DNA from: Poindextera sp036272595
Lineage (GTDB): Bacteria; Pseudomonadota; Alphaproteobacteria; Caulobacterales; Caulobacteraceae
Length of the DNA: 64,000 nucleotides
Direction: 5' to 3'
Assembly (NCBI GenBank): GCA_036272595.1
Contig: DATAYM010000083.1
Location: 1-64,000, forward strand
Part shown: positions 42,285-50,736 of the stretch, in pieces
Position numbering within the stretch: the first letter of the stretch is position 1
Layout: each line of letters opens with the position of its first letter
Made by a program: the position numbers and the translations under genes
The notes under the pieces: generated by a model
The model's input: only the letters and a program-made list of their open reading frames with translations
What the model was told of the DNA's origin: nothing
Database searches by the model: none

Positions 42285-43127
42285 TCAAGCCTTCGGCCGC
42301 TGGCCTGTGACCACCACCTTCTTCAGCGCGATGTCGGCGTGGCCGATCTCCGTATCGGCGTGCAGATTGACCATCACCCACGGCCCGCTTGCGCCCATCT
42401 GGCCGAAGACCATGGTGATCGGGCTGGTCAGGCCCTGGTTGCGCTGGTCGGGCGGCTTGGGCTTGAAGCCGGCCACCTCGACATAGCGGACGGTGCATTG
42501 GGCTCCGTTGACCAGGCCCATGGCCCTGTCGTCGGCGGTGAGCGCCGCGGGCTCGGCGCGGCCGAATTCCAGGTCGTAGAGCTGCTTGCCGTCGAAGAAG
42601 CGGTCGGGACCGCTGCAGATGGCCTGGGCGCTCGGCGCGACGGCGACGCGGACGAACTGGGTCAGCGGATCGACCGCGGCCAGCTTCTGCGCCAGGGTCG
42701 CGGCCGGCTTGCCGAGATCCGAATAGGGCGGGGTGGACTCGACCAGCACGTTGCCCGGCGTCCAGTTCACGTGCACGTGGCGCACCCGCTTGCCGTCGTG
42801 ATGGATATAGCTGAAGGCGACGGGATAGGCCCGGCCGTCGGCGCCGGTGCGCCCTTGCGAGTCGGCGACGATATCGACCCGTTTCAGGGCCCGCAGGATG
42901 CCGTAGCTCTTCATCACGACGCCGGTGTTGAAGCCGCCGGGGATGGCGCGGCCATCGGCATGGATCACCAGCACCTTCACCGGCAGCAGGTTCAGCGCAT
43001 AGAGCGTGCCGTCGTAGTCGAGGCTCATCTGCAGCGGCGCGGGCGGCTGGGCCATGGCCGGGCCGGCGAGCGCCAGCGCCATCACAGCCGCAATCCGGGC
43101 GGCGAAAAGAGCCGGTCGGGCGTTCAT
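42285..43127 (-). CDS. DUF3108-domain exported protein
   Basis: A 280-residue exported protein. The leader ARIAAVMALALAGPAMAQ is cut near AMAQ. The mature part resembles the DUF3108 beta-barrel family: MSLDYDGTLYALNLLPVKVL, VVMKSYGILRALKRVDIVAD and CTVRYVEVAGFKPKPPDQRN. DUF3108 proteins are periplasmic with unknown function. The ATG at 43127 has GAGAGGAG eight bases upstream; the in-frame extension to 43292 is rejected. It diverges from rpmB. Confidence 0.83.
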   Translation of the reverse strand: MNARPALFAARIAAVMALALAGPAMAQPPAPLQMSLDYDGTLYALNLLPVKVLVIHADGRAIPGGFNTGVVMKSYGILRALKRVDIVADSQGRTGADGRAYPVAFSYIHHDGKRVRHVHVNWTPGNVLVESTPPYSDLGKPAATLAQKLAAVDPLTQFVRVAVAPSAQAICSGPDRFFDGKQLYDLEFGRAEPAALTADDRAMGLVNGAQCTVRYVEVAGFKPKPPDQRNQGLTSPITMVFGQMGASGPWVMVNLHADTEIGHADIALKKVVVTGQRPKA

Positions 43128-43211
43128 CTCGAAGGCTCCTCTCAAGCTTGACCTGGCCCGCGGCGACGTCCTGGCCACGCCGCGGGGCGATTTTGCGGCG
43201 ACGCTCATGTC

Positions 43212-43241
43212 TTGACGCGGCGAGCGGCCTTCGCCTATACC
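43212..43241 (+). promoter_or_regulatory. Housekeeping promoter of rpmB
   Basis: TTGACG (43212-43217), 18 bases, TATACC (43236-43241), 65 bases before the rpmB ATG. The match to the TTGACG -35 of Caulobacter-type sigma-73 is good. Confidence 0.6.
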
Positions 43242-43306
43242 GCCCGCTCTTCGGCCTGGGCTAGTCCCACGGCCAAAAACGCTTTGCCCCAAGAAGGTTT
43301 CCTAAG

Positions 43307-43603
43307 ATGTCGCGGCGTTGCGAACTCACGGGCGTCGGACCGATGGTCGGGCACAATGTGAGTCACTCGAACATGAAGTCCAAGCGCCGCTTCCTGCCGG
43401 CGCTGAAGACCACCCGTCTGCAGTCCGAGGCGCTCGGTCAGGGCTTCAACCTGCGCATCACCAATGCGGCCCTGCGCACGCTGGATTTCCGCGGCGGCCT
43501 CGACGCCTACCTAGTCAAGGCCCGCGACGACCAACTCTCCGCCCGCGCCCGCAAGATCAAGCGCCAGCTCAAGGCCAAGCTCGCCGTCGCACCGACGGCC
43601 TGA
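43307..43603 (+). CDS. rpmB: 50S ribosomal protein L28
   Basis: A 98-residue large-subunit protein. MSRRCELTGVGPMVGHNVSH and NMKSKRRFLPALKTTRLQSE are diagnostic for alphaproteobacterial L28, with the basic C-terminus RARKIKRQLKAKLA. Alphaproteobacterial genomes often place it near cobT, as here (2.1 kb). GAAGG precedes the ATG. Confidence 0.97.
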   Translation: MSRRCELTGVGPMVGHNVSHSNMKSKRRFLPALKTTRLQSEALGQGFNLRITNAALRTLDFRGGLDAYLVKARDDQLSARARKIKRQLKAKLAVAPTA

Positions 43604-43608
43604 GATAT

Positions 43609-43815
43609 CCGCTCATCCCCGCGAATGCGGGGACTTAAGGTTTTCAACCACGAACGAACACGAAAAACACGAACGGGGCCAGATTGGCCGATGCGGCGAC
43701 GCTGAACGTTCGTGTGGGTTCGTTTTCCTTCGTGGTTAAAATTCTCTTGAAGTCGGCGGCCAGCCAAGCCCGAATGCAAAAACGCCTGGGTCCCCGCGTG
43801 CGCGGGGATGAGCGG
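43609..43815. repeat. Nested inverted-repeat element downstream of rpmB
   Basis: Outer arms start CCGCTCATCCCCGCG (43609-) and end CGCGGGGATGAGCGG (-43815). Inner arms start TTTTCAACCACGAACG (43641-) and end CCTTCGTGGTTAAAA (-43741). Each outer arm is itself a small hairpin (CCCCGC-GAAT-GCGGGG). The 207-base structure fills the spacer between the convergent rpmB and dienelactone hydrolase genes. REP/MITE-like; may also terminate transcripts. Confidence 0.75.
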
Positions 43816-43836
43816 TATTTTTTGAGGGCGCCGCGG

Positions 43837-44574
43837 CTACTTCAGCGTCTCGTCGAACAGTTTCAGCATTTCGCGCCAGTGCCGCTCCGACGCCGCCTCG
43901 TTGTAGACCGGCATGTCGGGCGGGGCGTAGCCGTGCTTGGCGCCGGCGTAGATCTCGACCGTGTTCTCGACGCCGGCGACGGTGAGGGCCTCGCGTAGGC
44001 GGTCGGCCTGTTCCGGCGGGAAGCCGGCGTCCTCGTCGGCGCCCGCCACATAGACCTTGGCCTTGATCTTCGGCGCGAGCAGGTGCGGGCTGTCCGGCGC
44101 GTCGGTGGCCAGGCGCCCGCCGTGGAAGGCGGCCGCGGCCGCGATCCGGTCGGGATATTCGCCGGCGGCGCGCAGGGCCAGGCCGCCGCCCATGCAGTAG
44201 CCGGTGACCCCGACCTTGTCGCCCTTCACCTGCGGCTGCTTGGCCAGCCAGTCCAGGAAGGCGCCGGTGTCGCGGGTCGAGCGCACCGGATCGGTCGAGG
44301 CCATGAACTTGCCGAAGATGGTGCGCCGCGCCTCCTCGTCCTTGAACGCCTCGGCCATGTTGATCGGCTCGTAAGGCCCGGCGCGCCAGAACATGTCGGG
44401 CAGCAGCACGTAATAGCCGTGGGAAGCCAGGCGCTCGCACATCTGGAACAGGGCCGGGCGGATCGCCGGCGCGTCCATGTAGAAGATCACCGCCGGCCAG
44501 GGGCCCTCGCCCTCGGGGTGGAAGGTGTAAGCGCGGGCCTCGCCGTCGGGGGTTGGAATGGCGACCTGTTGCAT
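43837..44574 (-). CDS. Dienelactone hydrolase family protein
   Basis: A 245-residue alpha/beta hydrolase. The nucleophilic Cys is in KVGVTGYCMGGGLALR, Asp in VAGADEDAGF and His in YAGAKHGYA, the Cys-Asp-His triad of dienelactone hydrolases that open enol-lactones in chlorocatechol-type pathways. No aromatic pathway genes surround it, so the substrate is open. It lies 22 bases after lldD on the same strand and may be co-transcribed with cobT-lldD. Confidence 0.92.
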   Translation of the reverse strand: MQQVAIPTPDGEARAYTFHPEGEGPWPAVIFYMDAPAIRPALFQMCERLASHGYYVLLPDMFWRAGPYEPINMAEAFKDEEARRTIFGKFMASTDPVRSTRDTGAFLDWLAKQPQVKGDKVGVTGYCMGGGLALRAAGEYPDRIAAAAAFHGGRLATDAPDSPHLLAPKIKAKVYVAGADEDAGFPPEQADRLREALTVAGVENTVEIYAGAKHGYAPPDMPVYNEAASERHWREMLKLFDETLK

Positions 44575-44596
44575 GGCTTCAAAATCCCTTTCTGGT

Positions 44597-45736
44597 TCAA
44601 TCGGCGAGGAGTTCCGGTCCGGCCGCGTGCACGTCGGTGCAGCCGGTCAGCGCCAGCGCGACGAGCATCTCGGCGCGAATGACGGAAATCACATGGGCGA
44701 CGCCGGCCTCTCCGCGGGCGCCCAGCGCCCAGGCCCAGGCGCGTCCGATCAGGCAGGCGTCGGCGCCGGAGGCCAGCGCCTTGACCACGTCCAGGCCCGA
44801 GCGGACGCCGCAGTCCAGCAGGAGGGTGAGGTCGTCGCCGACCGCGTCCTTGATCTGCGGCATCATCGAGATCGTCGAAGGCGCGCCGTCCAGCTGGCGG
44901 CCGCCGTGGTTGGAGACGACAATGCCGTCGACGCCCGCCTTCACGGCCTCGCGCGCATCGTCGGCGTCCAGGACGCCCTTGAGCACCAGCGGCCCCTTCC
45001 AGTGCTGGCGCACCCAGGCGATGTCGTCCCAGGTGATGGAGGCGTCGAAATTCCGCCCGATCCAGCCCCAGAAGTCGCCGAGGCCCTTCGCCTCCGGCAC
45101 GGCGGCGGCGATGTTGCCGAAGGCGTGCGGCGCGCCGTTGATCTGCACGTCCCACAGCCAGTCCGGATGGGTGATGCCGTCCCAGACCCGCTTCAGGCCG
45201 GCGAAGGCCTGCGGCGGACCGGACAGGCCGCTGCGCATGTCGCGGTAGCGGGTGCCGGGCACCTGCAGGTCGACGGTGAACAGCAGCACCGGGCACTGGG
45301 CGGCTGTGGCCCTGGCGATGTATTCGACCATGAAGCCGCGGTCCTTCAGCATGTAGAGCTGGAACCAGGGCGGGGCGACCTTGGCCACCTCGTCGACGTC
45401 GCAGATGGTCAGGGACGAGAGGCAGAACGGGATGCCGGCGGCCTTGGCCGCCCTGGCCGCCTGGGTCTCTCCCCGGCGGGCGTACATGCCGGCCATGCCG
45501 ATCGGACCGAGCAGCAACGGCATGTCGAGGTGCTGGCCGAACAGCTCGGTTTCCAGCGAGATCTTCGAGACGTCCTTCATGACCCGCTGGCGTAGCCGCA
45601 AGGCCTGGAAGTCGGCGGTGTTGGCCGCCAGGGTCTGTTCGGCATAGGCCGCGCCGTCGACGTAATCGAACAGGATCTTCGGCAGCCTGCGCCGCGCCGC
45701 CTCGCGATAGTCGGCGACGTTGACCGGCCGGCTCAA
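44597..45736 (-). CDS. lldD: FMN-dependent L-lactate dehydrogenase
   Basis: A 379-residue alpha-hydroxy-acid oxidase-family enzyme converting L-lactate to pyruvate, passing electrons to quinone. FDYVDGAAYAEQTL, LLGPIGMAGMYARRGETQAA and the C-terminal SNHGGRQLDGAPSTISMMPQ with LLLDCGVRSGLDVVKALA carry the FMN and substrate residues (His in SNHGGRQ as base). The start is TTG at 45736, overlapping the cobT stop as TTGA (45736-45733); the family N-terminus VADYREAARRRLPK follows at once. No ATG fits. Confidence 0.9.
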   Translation of the reverse strand: MSRPVNVADYREAARRRLPKILFDYVDGAAYAEQTLAANTADFQALRLRQRVMKDVSKISLETELFGQHLDMPLLLGPIGMAGMYARRGETQAARAAKAAGIPFCLSSLTICDVDEVAKVAPPWFQLYMLKDRGFMVEYIARATAAQCPVLLFTVDLQVPGTRYRDMRSGLSGPPQAFAGLKRVWDGITHPDWLWDVQINGAPHAFGNIAAAVPEAKGLGDFWGWIGRNFDASITWDDIAWVRQHWKGPLVLKGVLDADDAREAVKAGVDGIVVSNHGGRQLDGAPSTISMMPQIKDAVGDDLTLLLDCGVRSGLDVVKALASGADACLIGRAWAWALGARGEAGVAHVISVIRAEMLVALALTGCTDVHAAGPELLAD

Positions 45737-47673
45737 CGCGGCGCCTCGGCGACGTCGCGCAGAGTGGTGCGGCGGGGGGCGGGCGGCGGGGGCGGCTGCA
45801 CCGAGGGCGGCGGCTGCAGGTCGGCGCCGAAGCGGCCGTGGCGCTTGGGCTCCTCGTCGAACAGCTCGGCCAGCTGGTCGGTGATCACTCCGCCCAGCTG
45901 CTCGACGTCGACGATGGTCACCGCGCGGCGATAGTAGCGGCGCACGTCGTGGCCGATGCCGATGGCGATGAGCTCCACGGGCGAGTTGTTCTCGATCTCG
46001 GCGATCACGGTGCGCAGGTGCCTTTCCAGATAATGGCCGGAATTGACCGAAAGGGTGGAATCGTCGACCGGCGCGCCGTCGGAAATGACCATCAGGATGC
46101 GCCGCTGCTCGGGGCGATGGATCAGCCGGTGGTGCGCCCAGAGCAGCGCCTCGCCGTCGATATTCTCCTTCAGGAGCCCCTCGCGCATCATCAGGCCGAG
46201 ATTGCGCCGGGCGCGGCGCCAGGGGGCGTCGGCGGCCTTGTAGATGATGTGGCGCAGGTCGTTCAGCCGGCCTGGCGACGGCGGCTTGCCGGCCTTCAGC
46301 CAGTCCTCGCGGGTCAGGCCGCCCTTCCAGGCGCGGGTGGTGAAGCCGAGGATCTCGGTCTTCACCGCGCAGCGCTCGAGGGTGCGGGCCAGGATGTCGG
46401 CGCAGACCGCCGCGACCATGATCGGCCGCCCGCGCATGGAGCCGGAATTGTCGATCAGGATGGTGACCACCGTGTCGCGGAACTCGGTGTCCTCTTCCTG
46501 CTTGAACGACAGCGGCGCGGTCGGGTCGATGATCACCCGGGTCAGCCGCGCCACGTCCAGCATCCCTTCCTCCAGGTCGAAGGTCCAGGCGCGGTTCTGC
46601 TTGGCCAGCAGCTTGCGCTGCAGCCGGTTGGCCAGGCGCGAGACCACGTTGGAAAGGCTGGCCAGCTGCTGGTCGAGATAGGCGCGTAGCCGGCCCAGCT
46701 CCTCGGCGTCGCACAGTTCCTCGGCGCCGACCACCTCGTCATGGGCGGTGGTGAACACCTTGTAGGGCGGCTCGCGATTGCCGGGGTCCTTGACGTCCGG
46801 CCGCGCGGCCTTTTCGCCGTCGCCCATCTCCACATCGTCGTCGGAGGGCTCGGCGTCCTCGTCGGCCTCGGCCTCGGTGCGCTGTTCTTCCGAGCCGTCG
46901 GCGTCGCGGTCGGAGGACTTGGTGGAGTCGGGCTCGGCGCCTTCGCCGTCCTGGTCGTCGTCCTCGCCCATGTCGTCCTGGACGTCGCGGGGCATTTCCG
47001 GCGTGTCGTCCTCGCCGGAATCCTCGGCGTCGTCGCCGAACTCCTCGCCGAGATCCAGATCCTTGATGATCGAGCGGGCGACCCGGGCGAAGGCGGCCTG
47101 GTCTTCCAGGGTGTCGGCCAGCCGGTCGAGGTCGGGGCCGGCCTTGGATTCGATCTCGGCGCGGTGGCGATCGACCAGCAGCTTGGCGGCGTCGGGCGGC
47201 GCATCGCCGGTCAGCCGCTCGCGCACCATCAGTCCGACGATGTCGGCCAGGGGCGCCGCGGCCGGATCGTCGAAGCGGTTCAGGCCTTTTTTCTCGATGG
47301 TGGATTCCAGCGCCGAGGTCAGGTTGGCGCGCACGCCGGCCAGGGCGTTGGCGCCGATGGCGTCGATGCGCGCCTGCTCCACCGCCTCGAACACGGCGCG
47401 GGCCTGCAGCGACTGCGGCCGCAGCCTGGCGTGGGAGGCCTCGTCGTGGTGGGCCAGGCGCAGGGCCATCTGGTCGGCAAGGCCGCGGATGCGCGAAGTC
47501 TCCTTCGGCGACAGGTCGCGCGGCGGGTGCGGCAGCACCGCGTGGTTGCCGGTCAGCTGCGGCCCGTCGCCGGAAAAGGTGACCTCCAGATCCGGCTGTT
47601 CCGCCAGCGACCGCGCCGCGTGCGCGATGGCGCGCTTGAAGATCTCCGTCGGGTTCTCGCTCTTCGTGGCCAT
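45733..47673 (-). CDS. cobT: Cobaltochelatase subunit CobT
   Basis: A 646-residue subunit of the ATP-dependent aerobic cobaltochelatase that, with CobN and CobS, inserts Co2+ into hydrogenobyrinic acid a,c-diamide. The N-terminal domain (1-200) is followed by a very acidic linker (about 205-300, runs such as EDSGEDDTPEMP). A von Willebrand A domain then has MIDAS motif ILIDNSGSMRG and ISDGAPVDDSTLS. A Pro-rich C-terminus ends the protein. cobS and cobN are not within the window. Confidence 0.94.
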   Translation of the reverse strand: MATKSENPTEIFKRAIAHAARSLAEQPDLEVTFSGDGPQLTGNHAVLPHPPRDLSPKETSRIRGLADQMALRLAHHDEASHARLRPQSLQARAVFEAVEQARIDAIGANALAGVRANLTSALESTIEKKGLNRFDDPAAAPLADIVGLMVRERLTGDAPPDAAKLLVDRHRAEIESKAGPDLDRLADTLEDQAAFARVARSIIKDLDLGEEFGDDAEDSGEDDTPEMPRDVQDDMGEDDDQDGEGAEPDSTKSSDRDADGSEEQRTEAEADEDAEPSDDDVEMGDGEKAARPDVKDPGNREPPYKVFTTAHDEVVGAEELCDAEELGRLRAYLDQQLASLSNVVSRLANRLQRKLLAKQNRAWTFDLEEGMLDVARLTRVIIDPTAPLSFKQEEDTEFRDTVVTILIDNSGSMRGRPIMVAAVCADILARTLERCAVKTEILGFTTRAWKGGLTREDWLKAGKPPSPGRLNDLRHIIYKAADAPWRRARRNLGLMMREGLLKENIDGEALLWAHHRLIHRPEQRRILMVISDGAPVDDSTLSVNSGHYLERHLRTVIAEIENNSPVELIAIGIGHDVRRYYRRAVTIVDVEQLGGVITDQLAELFDEEPKRHGRFGADLQPPPSVQPPPPPAPRRTTLRDVAEAPR

Positions 47674-47814
47674 GGCCCGCCGTCATAGCCCGACGCGTCG
47701 CCGCGGCGAAAGCGCGAACTGGTCTTTGCCGTGGGGGCGCCTGACGATGGGGTGACGAATGTCTGTTGGCTCGGGCGCCCCAAGGCCACAATCCACGACC
47801 AGAGCGAACCTTGA

Positions 47815-48468
47815 TCAGCCGGTCGATTGCTGGCTGGTGAAAACCGCCAATTGCGCCTCGAACGCCCGCTGGAAGGCGGGGCGGGATTCGGCGCGGACGA
47901 CGTAGGCAATGAGGTTCGGATAGTCGTCCAGGATTCCCGATACCCGCGAGCGGAACAGCACGCCCGCCATCATGAGATCGCCGGCGCTGAAGGCGCCGTC
48001 GAGCCATTCCGCCTCGCCCAGCCGGGTGGAAAGCTCGCCCAGCGTTTTTCGGGCGCGCGCCTCGAGCAGCGGCTGGCGCTGCTCGAACCAGGGCTTGTCG
48101 CGCTCCAGCAGCTTCGCCATACCGAATTCGACCAGCGGCGGCTCCACGGTATTGAGCGCGGCGAACAACCAGCCGACGGCGCGCGCCCGGGCGTTGGCGT
48201 CGTCTGGCAGGAGGCCTGCATGGCGCTCGGCGATGTGCAGCACGATCGCCCCCGACTCGAACAGGGCGAGATCGCCTTCCTCATAGGTCGGAATCTGCCC
48301 GAAGGGCTGCCGCGCGAGATGCGCGGGCTGCTTCATTTCGGCGAACGAAACGAGGCGAACCTCATAGGGCTGGCCCACCTCTTCGAGCGCCCAGCGCACG
48401 CGCAGGTCGCGCGCCAGTCCCCTGCCGCGGTCGGGAGAGTTTGCGAAGGCGGTGATGGTCGGGGTCAT
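47815..48468 (-). CDS. Glutathione S-transferase family protein
   Basis: A 217-residue GST. A thioredoxin-fold N-terminus (TITAFANSPDRGRGLARDLR, with the family's EDGxxLxES-type motif as YEEGDLALFESGAIVLHIAE) and an all-helical C-terminal domain (residues about 90-217). It conjugates or reduces small electrophiles with glutathione. The Ser in FANSPDRG is a candidate activator of the thiol. Alone in its transcription unit. Confidence 0.9.
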   Translation of the reverse strand: MTPTITAFANSPDRGRGLARDLRVRWALEEVGQPYEVRLVSFAEMKQPAHLARQPFGQIPTYEEGDLALFESGAIVLHIAERHAGLLPDDANARARAVGWLFAALNTVEPPLVEFGMAKLLERDKPWFEQRQPLLEARARKTLGELSTRLGEAEWLDGAFSAGDLMMAGVLFRSRVSGILDDYPNLIAYVVRAESRPAFQRAFEAQLAVFTSQQSTG

Positions 48469-48570
48469 CGTCTCTCACCTTGATTTGCGCCGGCCGCCGG
48501 CGCCGGAACGACGAACGGCGCCGGCGCGAGCCGACATCCACCGCGCTTTTTTCAAGGCGGATCAGGCGAC

Positions 48571-49764
48571 CTACTTGCCGCCGTGCGCCAGATAGGCGGC
48601 GGACTCATCGCCGACGATGTCGACCAGGTTACCCATGTTCAGGTCGGCGTCGATCAGATGCAGGCCCCAGGTCTTCTGCACCTCGCCGCCGACGATCAGG
48701 TCGCCGACGATGTCGTTGGTCCGCGCCCCGCCCGGCGTCGGATGGACGGTGATGGCCAGATAGACGCCGTGAGCGTCCGAAACGCAGGCGGCGGTGAGCA
48801 GGCCGGGGACCTCGACGAAGGGCGTGTCGATCGGCTTCGGCGGGGTGATCCAGGCGACTTTCGGGCTGGTCGCCGCGGCGATCTGGCCGGACGCGGTGGT
48901 GAAGAAGGCCTTCTCCTCGCCCGAGCCGCCGCCCGGCGCGGCCGGATTGACGCAGGCGGCGATGGTTCCGTCCTTCGCGCGGCCCCGGCCGAAGAAGCTG
49001 TTCGGTGGCGGCGGCGAGTCGGCGCGGAACGAGGAATAGGCGATGACGCAGCCCAGCTGGCTGGCGGAATGGCAAAGCGGGATGGTCTTGAAGGAGCCGC
49101 CGACATCCTTGCCTGGCGGGACCTGCAGGGCCGTGCCCATCAGGATCGCCGAGATGACGTGCGCCTGCACCGGCTTGCCGTCGATCTCCCTGGCGATCAG
49201 CTCGGTCAGGACGTTGGAGCCCTGGCTGTGGCCGATCAGGACCACGCCGCGTCCATGGTTGTCATGGGCCAGGTATTCGTTCCAGGCGTCGCGGACGTCG
49301 TTGTAGGCCAGCGCCGGGTCGGCGGGAATGGGGCGACCGATCATGAAGCTGGTCAGCGCCGTTATGGTGACCTGCCGATACATCGGCGCATAGAGGCGGC
49401 ACTTGGCGCCGAAACGGGCGAACTGGTGCAGCACCACGGTCTTTTCTTCCGGCTCGATCGTCATGCTGGCGTTGCCGCCGGGGTCCCGGGAGACCGTCGG
49501 ATAGACGTAGAAGCAGTCGATCGGCGGGTTCGGATCGGGGTGGAAACGGTCGATCGAGGTCGCGCCGTCGGCCTGGATCACCGTGGCGTCCAGATCGACC
49601 GTGCAGGCGTCCTGGCGGCCCGGCCGGCAGAGCCATGTGGCGGGATCGGCATAGTCGTTCGCGGCGGTCGGCGCGGCGGCCGCGCCCGGCGCCTGGGCGT
49701 GGACGACGAGGCCGGCGCCGCTCGTCAGCGCGACGACGAGCGCCAGCAGAACCGGTTTGATCAT
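48571..49764 (-). CDS. DUF3089 alpha/beta hydrolase, exported
   Basis: A 397-residue protein with signal peptide (LLALVVALTSGAGLVVHAQA). The family pattern is PPIDCFYVYPTVSRDPGGNA, the nucleophile motif VVLIGHSQGSNVLTELIA, and the C-terminal Asp/His region near LHLIDADLNMGNLVDIVG. DUF3089 proteins are alpha/beta hydrolases with lipase-like fold and poorly known substrates. Periplasmic location is likely. Confidence 0.85.
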   Translation of the reverse strand: MIKPVLLALVVALTSGAGLVVHAQAPGAAAAPTAANDYADPATWLCRPGRQDACTVDLDATVIQADGATSIDRFHPDPNPPIDCFYVYPTVSRDPGGNASMTIEPEEKTVVLHQFARFGAKCRLYAPMYRQVTITALTSFMIGRPIPADPALAYNDVRDAWNEYLAHDNHGRGVVLIGHSQGSNVLTELIAREIDGKPVQAHVISAILMGTALQVPPGKDVGGSFKTIPLCHSASQLGCVIAYSSFRADSPPPPNSFFGRGRAKDGTIAACVNPAAPGGGSGEEKAFFTTASGQIAAATSPKVAWITPPKPIDTPFVEVPGLLTAACVSDAHGVYLAITVHPTPGGARTNDIVGDLIVGGEVQKTWGLHLIDADLNMGNLVDIVGDESAAYLAHGGK

Positions 49765-49901
49765 GCTGTCCCCGATGACATCAGCCCTTATGAGAGCCTC
49801 GGATCATCGCGCGCGGCCTCGGCGGCGTCCAGGCTCTTCGTCCGGCCGAAGCCTTCGGCTAAGGTCGACGAAACGACCGTCGCGGTGAGGAGGAGGCGAG
49901 G

Positions 49902-50273
49902 ATGATCGGCTTCATCATACGGGTGCTGATCGTGGCGCTGGGCCTGTGGGTCGCGGCCCACATCGTGCCCGGCATCCACGTCTCGTCCTACAAGAGCCTG
50001 CTGGCCGCGGCCCTCTTGCTCGGCATCGCCAACGCCGTCATCCGGCCGATCCTGGTGATCCTGACCTTGCCGATCACCATCTTCACGCTTGGCCTGTTCC
50101 TCCTGGTGATCAACGGCCTGATGCTGGAGCTGGTCGCCCTCTTCCTGCACGGCTTCAAGGTGCACGGCCTGATCGCCGCCATCCTGGGCGCGATCGTCGT
50201 CGGCCTGACCGGCTGGGTGGCCTCTTGGTTCATCGGCCCGACCGGCCGGTTCGAGGCCTTTCGGCGCTACTAG
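49902..50273 (+). CDS. Four-helix membrane protein (phage_holin_4 / YvlD-like)
   Basis: A 123-residue membrane protein with four hydrophobic helices (FIIRVLIVALGLWVAAHIVP; LLAAALLLGIANAVIRPILV; ITIFTLGLFLLVINGLMLEL; AAILGAIVVGLTGWVASWFI), matching the PF04020 family. It is not a phage gene here, since no phage genes surround it. GAGGAGGCGAGG precedes the ATG. Its stop shares CTAG with the inhibitor-like gene on the other strand. Confidence 0.87.
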   Translation: MIGFIIRVLIVALGLWVAAHIVPGIHVSSYKSLLAAALLLGIANAVIRPILVILTLPITIFTLGLFLLVINGLMLELVALFLHGFKVHGLIAAILGAIVVGLTGWVASWFIGPTGRFEAFRRY

Positions 50274-50683
50274 CCGCGGCGCAGCTGGATATCGACGCCG
50301 CTGGACTGGTGCGAGACCAGAAGGCTGTTGCTCCAGCGGTTGAAGTCGATCAGCACCTGGCCCTGGCCGTCGACCAGAGCCGCGCCGTCGGTGACCGGCC
50401 GCCAGCCGACGACGCCGGACGGCAGCACCTGGCCGCAGTCGGCGGGAATGTCGGCGCGGTAGACGCCCTGGGACACCATCTGGGCGCCGAGCCTGACCTT
50501 GCAGACCCCATGGCCCTTGGTTTCCAGGGTCCAGCCCTGGGCGGCGGCGTCGGACACCGCCAGCGGCGTGCCGACCTGGTCACGCGCCATCGCGTTCATG
50601 TCCTGGGCGCTGGCGGCCCCGGCGAAAAGGGCGATGGCGGCGCCCAGCCCAACGCCAAACCCAATCGATGTCTTCGAATCCAT
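50270..50683 (-). CDS. AprI/Inh-type metalloprotease inhibitor family protein
   Basis: A 137-residue exported protein with signal peptide (GVGLGAAIALFAGAASAQ). The mature part has WTLETKGHGVCKVRLGAQ, then ADCGQVLPSGVVGWRPVTDG and AALVDGQGQVLIDFNRWSNS. This resembles the beta-barrel AprI/Inh protease-inhibitor domain with its two disulfide cysteines. Its function may be to block secreted serralysin-like proteases in the periplasm. No protease gene is nearby. Convergent with the membrane protein gene. Confidence 0.7.
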   Translation of the reverse strand: MDSKTSIGFGVGLGAAIALFAGAASAQDMNAMARDQVGTPLAVSDAAAQGWTLETKGHGVCKVRLGAQMVSQGVYRADIPADCGQVLPSGVVGWRPVTDGAALVDGQGQVLIDFNRWSNSLLVSHQSSGVDIQLRRG

Positions 50684-50736
50684 GGCCTCGTCCTCAGCGG
50701 TCCAAAGGGAGACACGGATAACGCGACAACCGGGCC

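Noticed and set aside
39664..42486. 940-codon open frame opposite the helicase
   Set aside because: Antisense shadow of the helicase gene, no domain recognised, Gly/Arg-rich.
49902..50273. Prophage remnant suggested by holin-family membrane protein
   Set aside because: The family is widespread in bacterial chromosomes and no phage genes are near.
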